DNA of 63,458 nt from Lachnospiraceae bacterium (GTDB taxonomy: Bacteria > Bacillota > Clostridia > Lachnospirales > Lachnospiraceae): the NCBI GenBank assembly GCA_004557975.1, contig SFEV01000011.1:1-63458 (forward strand), given 5' to 3'. This document shows positions 1 to 6,990 of the stretch, in pieces (the first letter of the stretch is position 1; each line of letters begins with the position of its first letter). A program made the translations under genes and the position numbers. The notes beneath the pieces are model-generated. The model searched no databases and was not told the DNA's origin. It saw nothing but the letters and a program-made list of their open reading frames with translations.

Positions 1-70
1 ATTGTTTTAATATATATCTGTTTTACAATTTTGTCAATGGTCAGGCCATAGATAGCTATAGATAAGAACA

Positions 71-142
71 TAAAACAGGCCGCCGCAGAACAGTTCAGGA
101 TACCTTTTCCTACTTATCCTGTCTGTGTCTGCAGCGGCCTGT
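71..142 (-). terminator. intrinsic terminator (minus)
   Basis: Inverted arms ACAGGCCGC (75-83) and GCGGCCTGT (134-142) with further pairing inside form a long GC-rich hairpin. Read on minus the 3' arm is followed by TTTTA. It would end transcription coming from the DUF1540 gene or close a transcript from the left. The T tract is short, so efficiency is uncertain. Confidence 0.55.
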
Positions 143-239
143 CTCTCTGATCAGGTCCGTGTCCTGCACATATTTAGCCGAATCAGGTAAGTCCTCCACT
201 TCAAATGTGCAGAGCATGAAGTGGCAGGCAGAGACTTGC

Positions 240-337
240 TTGTATCAGGCGGGGTACAAGCCCCATCTGATAAACTGCGAAACAGTTATTCGGTTATGAG
301 CAGGCAGCAAAGCGGATTGCGAATAACCGCTTGACTT
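240..337 (+). repeat. 98-bp dispersed element, copy A
   Basis: This 98-bp segment matches the reverse complement of 6462-6559 at 92 of 98 positions. It contains three successive small inverted repeats: TATCAG/CTGATA with a GGGG/CCCC inner stem, AACTG/CAGTT, and AAGCGG/CCGCTT. It lies just downstream of the DUF1540 gene. Both copies are intergenic. I do not recognise a named family. A REP-like or small miniature element is the likeliest class. Confidence 0.85.
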
Positions 338-346
338 GACTTTACC

Positions 347-661
347 TTATTTTTCATCGAATGTAACACATTCCGTTTCCTCGCATCTGCATGCAGCCGC
401 ACCGGAAATATCCACGTGCTTTGCGTTGCAGACACACTGATCGTTGTATCTGCAGTGCTCCGCCTCACATTTAATATTGATGTGTGTGGACGGACTTCCC
501 ATGGAGTTCTTCGCATTTTCACGTTTTCTCTCCTGAAAGCTCTCACAGCATGTGTCCTGGCAGGCTCTTGCCTCTTCTCCGCCTACCTTGATGTCTCCTT
601 TGCTGCAGTACATTGCGTTGTTAAATACACAATTCTGTGCGGAACAAACTAAAGCCGGCAT
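347..661 (-). CDS. DUF1540 domain protein (tandem domains)
   Basis: A small cysteine-rich protein of 104 aa with two copies of the DUF1540 module, roughly residues 3-41 and 61-100. Each has regularly spaced cysteines (C-x4-C...C...C-x3-C type), which suggests metal binding. The function of the family is not established. I start at the second ATG (661) because the AAGGAGGT ribosome site touches the upstream ATG at 667 directly but is seven bases from this one, and family members typically begin MPxLxC. The gene is monocistronic, with copy A of the 98-bp element and a terminator downstream. The family call is confident; a function is not offered. Confidence 0.85.
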   Translation of the reverse strand: MPALVCSAQNCVFNNAMYCSKGDIKVGGEEARACQDTCCESFQERKRENAKNSMGSPSTHINIKCEAEHCRYNDQCVCNAKHVDISGAAACRCEETECVTFDEK

Positions 662-782
662 CCTCATACCTCCTTACAATTAAAAATTAAGATTGCAGGA
701 GATAGTATCTGCATATTCCGCAATATTATTCAGCAGTCCGCAAATTCACGATGGAAAGCGCTGGGAACCTCCATCTGAAAGA

Positions 783-1724
783 TCAGTTGGAGCGCACTTC
801 CTGTCTCATAAATCCGATGTAGGATCCGCCGAAAGCAATCAGCATCAGCGCTGCCAGGCCGGTCAGATGGGGCCATACAAGCAGTAAACTCTGTCCAAGG
901 CTCAGATATCCGCTGATTGCGCCCACAAGCTGGTTCATTGTAACAGCGTTGACAGAACGCACCAACGGATTCATGATCGTCGATACAGCCTCGCTGTACA
1001 GATAATACGGCGATATCCTGTTCAGGTTCAGCTCCAGCGTATAATTGTTCAGAGAATTGACCATCGCGTAATAATCATTGCTGACCGGATATACGGCATT
1101 TGCGATAATGCTGGATACGAGGCTCATAAAGATCGCAAAAAAGATCCACAGTGCAATGGAAGCCAGTGCTGAGGTCGCCGCATGACGGCAGACTACAGAA
1201 AACAGAATCGCCAGTGCAAGCCAGAATGCAATATAAACAACCGTAAAGGTCAGAAAGATCAGAACACGCCAGGCTTCCTCTCCCGTGGGCTTTAGTCCTG
1301 TAGTCAGAATACCGACGGCTCCCAGAGCAATTCCCATCGTGTAGATAATGGTTGCTATCACGGCCGTCCCTGCCAGAAATTTCCCGATAATGATCGAATC
1401 CCGGTAAATCGGCTGTGACACAAGGCGGTTCAGTGTTCCGCCTGCACGCTCACTGTTCACCGCGTCAAAGCCAAGCGCCAGACCGATAATCGGTCCCAGC
1501 AGCGCGATAAACGACATGAAAGACGGAATTGAATTTCCGCCCGACGTATACAGCTTCAGAAAAGCAAAGCTGCTATCGCTGGCGATGGCGTCTGACAGAC
1601 CTGAGATGGCGCCGTACAGGCTGGCGAAGCTGGTTGTTCCGATCAGCAGAAGGAGAATCAGAAACCGCCTGCTCTTTAAGTGGTCTGCCAGCTCCTTGCG
1701 AAACAGTGCGTGCAGCCCTGTCAT
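783..1724 (-). CDS. ABC-2 type transporter permease
   Basis: Membrane subunit of an ABC exporter, with about six hydrophobic segments in ABC-2 layout. A first membrane helix follows an amphipathic stretch ending KSRRF, and a large extracytoplasmic loop lies between the first two helices. It is the last gene of a three-gene minus-strand unit: NEW3 surface protein, ATPase, permease. The start is uncertain. The ATG at 1724 lies four bases after the ATPase stop, which suggests translational coupling by reinitiation, but it has no clear ribosome site. In-frame ATGs at 1787 and 1796-1799 would overlap the ATPase gene by about 60-70 bases. The substrate is unknown; the neighbouring NEW3 protein suggests a cell-surface or polymer role. 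Confidence 0.85.
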   Translation of the reverse strand: MTGLHALFRKELADHLKSRRFLILLLLIGTTSFASLYGAISGLSDAIASDSSFAFLKLYTSGGNSIPSFMSFIALLGPIIGLALGFDAVNSERAGGTLNRLVSQPIYRDSIIIGKFLAGTAVIATIIYTMGIALGAVGILTTGLKPTGEEAWRVLIFLTFTVVYIAFWLALAILFSVVCRHAATSALASIALWIFFAIFMSLVSSIIANAVYPVSNDYYAMVNSLNNYTLELNLNRISPYYLYSEAVSTIMNPLVRSVNAVTMNQLVGAISGYLSLGQSLLLVWPHLTGLAALMLIAFGGSYIGFMRQEVRSN

Positions 1725-1728
1725 TCCA

Positions 1729-2739
1729 CTAATTTCTCTTTGCTTTTCTGTGCTTCCAGCCACGCTTTTTCTTTTTGTCAAACTCATTTCTTTCATCATT
1801 CTGCCCTGCCTTTTCAAAATAACGTCTGTAAATTTCATCCAGATCGCCGCCGCGCTGGTGCAGATGGAGAACCGTATAGTTCTTCTCCCCGAGGAATCTG
1901 GTCAGGTTCCCGCGGATATCTTTTGAAGAATAAATAATAAAACGTTCTCCTTCCTTTTCAATCTTCTGCACTCCGTCCTGCTGCATCAGCATTCCGAGAA
2001 GCTGATCGTCACACGGTTTCGGATCAAGCTCAAGCATATATCCGGCGTCCCTGCGTATCTTCTCCTCCAGCTCACCAAGCGTACCGCAGGCAATCAGGTT
2101 TCCCTCCACGAAAATACCCACGCGGTCACAGACCTGCTGAATCTGATGAAGCTGATGGGAGGAAATCAGGATCGTCCTGCCATCCTCCACAGACAGCTCC
2201 CGAATCAGCTCGAGAAGTTCTCTCATACCCTCCGGGTCAATGCCCAGCGTCGGCTCATCCATGATAATAATTTCCGGATCCTTCATCAATGTATCTGCAA
2301 TCCCGAGTCTCTGGCGCATACCTTTTGAGTATGTTCCGGCTTTCTGGTCCGCCGCCCATGTCATGCCGACACGTTCCAGAAGATGATCAATCCTGTTCTC
2401 CAGCTCCTGTCCCGCAAGCCCGTTGAGCCAGCCGGTGAACCGCAGATTCTGTCTGCCTGTCATGTCCGTATAAAAACCTGTGTTGTCCGGCAGGTATCCG
2501 ACCAGCGATTTGACCCCGAGAGGATTTCTTGTGCAGTCCTTGCCGTAAATTTCAGCCGTTCCCGCCGAGGGCTCCGTCAGACCGAGAAGCATCAGAATCG
2601 TTGTCGTTTTACCGGCACCGTTCGGTCCCAGCAGACCGAACACTTCACCCTTGCGGATCGACAGATTCAGGTCATTGACTGCAGTTTTGTTCCCATACTG
2701 CTTTGTCAGATGGGATATCTCAATTACATTCTCTGTCAT
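1729..2739 (-). CDS. ABC transporter ATP-binding protein
   Basis: Cytoplasmic ATPase of the exporter formed with the downstream permease. The nucleotide-binding domain is complete: Walker A GPNGAGKTT (residues 38-46), signature SKGMRQ (138-143) and Walker B IIIMDEP (157-163). A C-terminal extension of about 100 residues is typical of the CcmA/NatA type of ABC-2 ATPases. The tail is strongly basic (KKKKRGWKHRKAKR) and its coding sequence overlaps alternative starts of the permease. It follows the NEW3 gene by 22 bases in the same operon. Substrate unknown. Confidence 0.92.
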   Translation of the reverse strand: MTENVIEISHLTKQYGNKTAVNDLNLSIRKGEVFGLLGPNGAGKTTTILMLLGLTEPSAGTAEIYGKDCTRNPLGVKSLVGYLPDNTGFYTDMTGRQNLRFTGWLNGLAGQELENRIDHLLERVGMTWAADQKAGTYSKGMRQRLGIADTLMKDPEIIIMDEPTLGIDPEGMRELLELIRELSVEDGRTILISSHQLHQIQQVCDRVGIFVEGNLIACGTLGELEEKIRRDAGYMLELDPKPCDDQLLGMLMQQDGVQKIEKEGERFIIYSSKDIRGNLTRFLGEKNYTVLHLHQRGGDLDEIYRRYFEKAGQNDERNEFDKKKKRGWKHRKAKRN

Positions 2740-2761
2740 AGTATTCCTCCATCAGAGGCAG

Positions 2762-3976
2762 CTATCTTCTGCCGTATTTCTTAAAGATGAATCCAAGTCC
2801 GATTACGAGAACTGCTATAATGCCGATTGCTGCAATCCCCCATGTCGTTGAAGTCTTCACAGATACACGGAAATCAGCGTTTGCGGATGCTTCACTGCTG
2901 GCAACGGACAGAGATGTCACGTAATCTCCCGTGACAGAATTCTCACACGGCTTGATATACGCTGTGATTTCCTTGGAAGCTCCGGCCTCCAGTGTATCGA
3001 TCGTAGCCTCACTGAATCGCACCTCCCAGTCTGTCGGTGCAGAGGAGGAGAGATTCAGATTTGTCAGATCCACATTTCCGTTATTTGTAATATTCAGTGT
3101 CACTGCCGTCTCCTTGTTTGCATACGCATCACAGCTGAGTCGCCCGTCCGAAGTGGACATGGTGACACTGTATGTACCGGTAATGCTCACAGTGAGTTCA
3201 TTTTTCAGTGTATCATTTGCTGAAACAGCCGTCAGCGGAATAGAATAATCCCCTTTCTCCACATTCTCAGGAGGAACTACATTTACCGTAATCCCCTGGC
3301 TGGCATCTGCATCTACATCGATGCTTGCCACATTTGTGGACTCGCCGGACGGTGTGAAGGTTACCTGCCATCCCTCCGGAGCCTCCGACGAAAGGCTGTA
3401 GGACTGGTTCGTACCGCGATTGTTCACAATCGTTGTGTCAAAGCTGAAGCTCGTACCGGAAGCTCCCTGCTGCTCCGGATACTCGGAGGTGAAATTGCTC
3501 TCCCCGATCTCCTCTGCCGTGACCGTAACCTCCAGCTCCAGCGTGTCCGTATTACCGCTGCCTGCATCTGCCTTCAGTGCTACCTGATACACACCTTCTT
3601 CTGCTTCTGCCGGTACACTCAGACTGAAATCCGCAAGATCCTCTTCTGTTGATACAACTGCAGTATCGCCGGCTGAGGCCGCACCATCTATATGTACTTT
3701 TGTGACCTGGCTCTTGCTTCCTTTAAAATATCCGGTCCAGTTTTCCGGAAGAGAGTCCGCGGAAAGCGAAATATCGTAGCCTGCCCCGTCCAGACTTGAA
3801 AAATCCAGAGGGAATGTAACCGTCTCACCTGCTTTCACCATGATTCCAGGATAGTCCGTGCTCATATCAATTCCGCCTGCCGCGTACACCGGAGCTGATC
3901 CGGTCAGCATTGCCGCAGTCGCAGCGGCAGCCAGCCCTGCACATGCCTTTCTTCTCAAAACATTTACACTCTTCAT
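2762..3976 (-). CDS. NEW3-domain secreted/membrane-anchored protein
   Basis: Predicted surface protein of 404 aa. It has an N-terminal signal peptide with likely cleavage after residue 33 (PVYAA), followed by several beta-sandwich NEW3/alpha-galactosidase-associated repeats (motifs such as LPENWTG, APEGWQVTF and APTDWEVRF). It ends in one membrane helix and a basic tail (KKYGRR). I chose the start at 3976 because AAAGGGG lies eight bases upstream; upstream ATGs at 3997-4000 have a poorer site. It is the first gene of an operon with an ABC-2 exporter. That arrangement (COG1470 with NatA/NatB-like genes) recurs in Clostridia, but the substrate is not known to me. Confidence 0.85.
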   Translation of the reverse strand: MKSVNVLRRKACAGLAAAATAAMLTGSAPVYAAGGIDMSTDYPGIMVKAGETVTFPLDFSSLDGAGYDISLSADSLPENWTGYFKGSKSQVTKVHIDGAASAGDTAVVSTEEDLADFSLSVPAEAEEGVYQVALKADAGSGNTDTLELEVTVTAEEIGESNFTSEYPEQQGASGTSFSFDTTIVNNRGTNQSYSLSSEAPEGWQVTFTPSGESTNVASIDVDADASQGITVNVVPPENVEKGDYSIPLTAVSANDTLKNELTVSITGTYSVTMSTSDGRLSCDAYANKETAVTLNITNNGNVDLTNLNLSSSAPTDWEVRFSEATIDTLEAGASKEITAYIKPCENSVTGDYVTSLSVASSEASANADFRVSVKTSTTWGIAAIGIIAVLVIGLGFIFKKYGRR

Positions 3977-4278
3977 TTTCAGTGCCCCTTTCTTCATCAT
4001 GTGATTTCCGGAGAAAATCATCAATTGCTTTTTTCTTTCTCCTGCTATCTGACATATTACCCAAGGATTGTGTCTATTTTTTGACAATAATGTGTTCAAG
4101 ATATGATAAAAATGTGAAGAAAGTGTGGCTTGCAAAACAAATACACAAGTCAAAAAGCTGCCCCAAAACAGCGTTCTGAGTATCCTCCTATACTCACAAT
4201 CGCCATCCCGGGGCAGCCTCTGTCAACCATTTTCTGCCTTCTGCATGAACAGTTATTTTTTATTTATGATTTTCCTGC
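3977..4278. other. intergenic region between thrS and the NEW3 operon
   Basis: About 300 bases without a gene. It holds the thrS terminator (4157-4217) and an AT-rich stretch that should contain the promoter of the NEW3-ABC operon. I cannot identify a convincing minus-strand -35/-10 pair. A plus-strand TTGACA/TGATAA pair at 4081-4109 has nothing to transcribe. Confidence 0.6.
4157..4217 (-). terminator. thrS terminator
   Basis: Arms GCTGCCCC (4157-4164) and GGGGCAGC (4210-4217) enclose a second inner stem (TGAGTAT/ATACTCA). On minus the 3' arm is followed by TTTTTG. It lies about 60 bases beyond the thrS stop codon. Confidence 0.85.
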
Positions 4279-6219
4279 TCAGTTTTTCTGCTCCTCTTCC
4301 TGAACAGTTACTTCGCGGGCTGTTCTTGTCTTTATCTCCTCGTTAATCGCAGCGATAAATGCTCCAAGCTCCTTCTGACCCTCATCGCCTGCAAAACGGC
4401 TTCTGACGGAGACAAGTCCTTCCTCTTCCTCCTTCGCGCCGACTACCAGCATATACGGCACCTTTGCGAGACGTGATTCACGGATCTTGTAGCCGATCTT
4501 CTCTGAGCGCGCATCGATGCCTGTGCGGATGCCTGCTTCTTTCAGCTGCTCATTGACCTGCTCCGCATAGGCAAGATACTTGTCGGAAATCGGCAGCACA
4601 CGTACCTGCTCCGGTGAAAGCCATGTGGGGAAAGCACCTGCAAAGTGCTCAATCAGGATACCGATGAAACGCTCGATGGAGCCGAACGCAACACGGTGGA
4701 TCATGATCGGGCGGTGCTTCTCGCCGTCCGCACCGGTGTATTCGCAGTTAAAGCGCAGCGGAAGCTGGAAGTCAAGCTGGATGGTTCCGCACTGCCATGT
4801 TCTGCCGATGGAATCCTCCAGATGGAAATCGATCTTCGGTCCGTAGAAGGCACCGTCGCCCTCATTTACCACGTAATCCAGTCCCAGATCATCCAGCGCA
4901 CTTCTCAGACCGTCTGTAGCCATCTCCCAGTCCTCATCGCTTCCCATGGAGTTTTCCGGACGTGTGGAAAGCTCTACATGATACTTGAAGCCAAAGAGCT
5001 GGTAAACGCTGTCAATCAGCTTCGCAACACCCTTGATCTCGTCGCGGATCTGCTCCGGTGTCATGAAGATATGCGCGTCGTCCTGTGTGAAGCAGCGCAC
5101 ACGCATCAGACCGTGGAGCTGACCGGATTTTTCATGGCGGTGTACCAGGCCGAGCTCACCCATGCGCAGCGGAAGATCACGGTAGGAACGCGGCTCTGAC
5201 TGGTACACAAGAATACCGCCCGGGCAGTTCATCGGCTTGATGGCAAAATCTGTCTCGTCAATGACTGTTGTGTACATATTCTCCTTGTAGTGATCCCAGT
5301 GTCCGGAAGTTTCCCAGAGCTGACGGTTCAGCATGATCGGCGTGGAAATCTCCACATATCCTGCCTTTGTATGGATCTCTCTCCAGTAATCCAGCAGCGT
5401 ATTTTTCAGAATCATACCCTTCGGCAGGAAGAACGGGAATCCCGGTCCCTCATCGCGCATCATAAACAGACCAAGCTGTTTGCCCAGCTTTCTGTGGTCA
5501 CGTTTCTTTGCCTCCTCGAGGCGTGTCAGGTAAGTCTCCAGATCTGCCTTCTTTGTATAGGAGGTACCGTAAATTCTGGTCAGCATCTTGTTCTTCTCGC
5601 TGCCTCTCCAGTACGCACCCGCAAGGCTTGTCAGCTTGAACGCCTTTACAGGCTTTGTGGACATCAGGTGCGGGCCGGCACACAGATCCACAAATTCTCC
5701 CTGCTGATAGAAACTGATCTCTGCATCCTCCGGCAGGTCCTCAATCAGCTCTACCTTGTACGGTTCATTTTTTTCCTTAAAGAATTCTATAGCCTCCTGT
5801 CTCGGCTTTGTGAAGCGGGTAATTGCAAGCCCCTCCTTCACAATCTTTTTCATCTCTTTTTCGATCTTCTCCAGATCGTCACTGGTCAGCGGAGTCTCGC
5901 TGTCCACATCGTAGTAGAAACCGTCTGCGATGGACGGTCCGATTGCCAGCTTCACATCCGGATACAGACGCTTGATCGCCTGTGCCATGATATGAGAGGT
6001 CGTATGGCGGAACGCAGCCGCGCCTCCTTCGCTGTCAAAAGTCAGAATATTCAGTTCACAGTCCTGATCGATCACCGTGCGCAGATCCTCCACCTCTCCG
6101 TTGATCTCAGCCGCTGTGGCCACTCTCGCCAGGCCCTCGCTGATATCAGCCGCAATGTCGATCACCGACATCGGCTGACCATACTCCTTTTGGGAACCAT
6201 CCTTCAGTGTAATAATCAT
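4279..6219 (-). CDS. thrS: threonine--tRNA ligase
   Basis: Cytoplasmic enzyme that charges tRNA-Thr. The full class II architecture is present in 646 aa: TGS domain (about 1-60), the second additional domain carrying HTTSH and the C-x-GPH zinc/editing motif, catalytic core with the motif around MNCPGG and the arginine-bearing ERFIGIL motif, and a C-terminal anticodon-binding domain (VLPISDKYLAYAEQV). The start at 6219 gives the usual MIITLKDGS N-terminus, with a GAGGAGGAAGAG ribosome site. That site lies inside the poly-glutamate codons of the preceding 67-aa ORF, whose stop is one base away. Transcription is controlled by the T-box leader at 6560-6861. Confidence 0.97.
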   Translation of the reverse strand: MIITLKDGSQKEYGQPMSVIDIAADISEGLARVATAAEINGEVEDLRTVIDQDCELNILTFDSEGGAAAFRHTTSHIMAQAIKRLYPDVKLAIGPSIADGFYYDVDSETPLTSDDLEKIEKEMKKIVKEGLAITRFTKPRQEAIEFFKEKNEPYKVELIEDLPEDAEISFYQQGEFVDLCAGPHLMSTKPVKAFKLTSLAGAYWRGSEKNKMLTRIYGTSYTKKADLETYLTRLEEAKKRDHRKLGKQLGLFMMRDEGPGFPFFLPKGMILKNTLLDYWREIHTKAGYVEISTPIMLNRQLWETSGHWDHYKENMYTTVIDETDFAIKPMNCPGGILVYQSEPRSYRDLPLRMGELGLVHRHEKSGQLHGLMRVRCFTQDDAHIFMTPEQIRDEIKGVAKLIDSVYQLFGFKYHVELSTRPENSMGSDEDWEMATDGLRSALDDLGLDYVVNEGDGAFYGPKIDFHLEDSIGRTWQCGTIQLDFQLPLRFNCEYTGADGEKHRPIMIHRVAFGSIERFIGILIEHFAGAFPTWLSPEQVRVLPISDKYLAYAEQVNEQLKEAGIRTGIDARSEKIGYKIRESRLAKVPYMLVVGAKEEEEGLVSVRSRFAGDEGQKELGAFIAAINEEIKTRTAREVTVQEEEQKN

Positions 6220-6220
6220 T

Positions 6221-6424
6221 TTACTCTTCCTCCTCTTCTTCCTCATCGTCACAGCCAGTTCCGCTGATATCCCATGAATTGTTGCTGAAAAAACTGAATC
6301 CGTCCCTCAAAGGCGACGTGATCCAGCCCAGCAGAATGCCGAATAAAAGCACGTCTGCAACAAGCAGAATCTTCTCGCTCATACTCCAGTCTGTCGAAAA
6401 AAATGCTTTGATTTTCTCTTTCAT
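6221..6424 (-). CDS. small membrane protein with poly-Glu tail
   Basis: A 67-aa protein with one hydrophobic segment (about residues 17-37), a short loop and an acidic C-terminus of seven consecutive glutamates after DD. It starts with a good site (GAAAGGAG about six bases upstream of the ATG) and sits between the T-box leader and thrS, so thrS translation is probably coupled to it. The run of GAG/GAA codons doubles as the thrS Shine-Dalgarno sequence. The function is unknown. It may matter more as a coupling ORF than as a protein, but its codon structure and ribosome site support it as a real gene. Confidence 0.65.
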   Translation of the reverse strand: MKEKIKAFFSTDWSMSEKILLVADVLLFGILLGWITSPLRDGFSFFSNNSWDISGTGCDDEEEEEEE

Positions 6425-6461
6425 AACCGATACTCCTTTCCCTTATGAATGAATATAAATA

Positions 6462-6559
6462 AAGTCAAGCGGATATTCGCAATCCGCTTCGCTACTTGCT
6501 CATAACCGAATAACTGCTTCGCAGTTTATCAGATGGGGCTTGTACCCCACCTGATACAA
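6462..6559 (-). repeat. 98-bp dispersed element, copy B
   Basis: Reverse-oriented copy of 240-337 with 92 of 98 identities. Differences are mostly transitions, some in loops and some altering pairs. It lies between the T-box terminator and the small ORF upstream of thrS, so it would be part of the thrS mRNA 5' region. The internal hairpins TATCAG/CTGATA and AAGCGGAT/ATCCGCTT are preserved. Confidence 0.85.
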
Positions 6560-6861
6560 ATCCCGTCTCCTGCAATCCGTCAAAGGACTGCAAGGGACGG
6601 GCAATCATTCATTACTCGCGGTTCCACCCTTGTTGTCAACACTCCGGTATCTGAAATGATATACCGGATAACCCCGCCGCGCATCTGCACCGGCAGGAAA
6701 CCACTTCATTGGACGATAACGGTGTCACCGGACCGGATTGGGGTCACTCAGAGGCAGTTTTCAAATGGTTCCGCATAAGGACTTTCCAGCAGCCGCCCTC
6801 TCTCTGGATGCTTCCGCATTTTACTCTTCTCGTCAGCGTGTTGTCTGTATTTCAGGCTTTC
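6560..6861 (-). ncRNA. T-box leader of thrS
   Basis: The leader contains the diagnostic T-box sequence AGGGTGGAACCGCG (minus, 6617-6630). It is preceded by a stem III hairpin TCCGGTAT/ATACCGGA and by a long stem I region with an AGAGAG element and a GACGAGAAGAGTAAAATGCG start typical of the class. It is followed by a terminator-like hairpin (6562-6601: CCCGTC...GGACTGC/...GACGGG). A candidate specifier is ACC (Thr) within GAGTGACCCC. In this class uncharged tRNA pairs with specifier and T-box to favour the antiterminator. The exact specifier assignment is inference. The T tract after the terminator is weak. Confidence 0.93.
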
Positions 6862-6867
6862 TTAAAC

Positions 6868-6895
6868 AGTATAGCATTTCCGGATATTTTGTCAA
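6868..6895 (-). promoter_or_regulatory. thrS sigma-A promoter
   Basis: On minus: -35 TTGACA (6890-6895), a 16-base spacer, and -10 TATACT (6868-6873) preceded by TGC (extended -10). Transcription would start near 6861, at the beginning of the T-box RNA. Confidence 0.85.
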
Positions 6896-6950
6896 CACCG
6901 ACTTTTTATTTCGTGGCCGAAGCAGCTCAAACGTCACGGGAATTGAAAAT

Positions 6951-6981
6951 CCAGCCCTTTGCAGATATCTGCACGGTCTGG
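6951..6981. terminator. nadE downstream hairpin
   Basis: CCAG (6951-6954) pairs with CTGG (6978-6981) around an inner GCAGATATCTGC palindrome, with A runs on the left and TTTT on the right. It may terminate nadE transcription just before the thrS promoter. Strength is moderate. Confidence 0.45.
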
Positions 6982-6990
6982 CTTTTCATT

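Larger units (their letters stand above)
1..346. other. non-coding left edge
   Basis: No gene can be supported here. The stretch holds a strong hairpin (75-142) that reads as a minus-strand terminator and copy A of a 98-bp dispersed element (240-337). An ORF of 35 codons on minus (110-217) overlaps the hairpin and lacks a ribosome binding site, so I do not call it. Confidence 0.7.
6425..6990. other. thrS leader region
   Basis: This 566-base gap contains, reading on minus: the end of nadE with a hairpin (6951-6981), a sigma-A promoter (6868-6895), the T-box RNA (6560-6861) and copy B of the 98-bp element (6462-6559) immediately before the small ORF. I see no further gene. Confidence 0.85.

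Noticed and set aside
110..217. 35-codon minus-strand ORF at the left edge
   Set aside because: It overlaps a terminator hairpin, has no ribosome site and matches no family I know.
4081..4109. Plus-strand promoter TTGACA-17-TGATAA
   Set aside because: The spacing is ideal, but no plus-strand gene or RNA follows before thrS (minus), so it is probably chance in AT-rich DNA.
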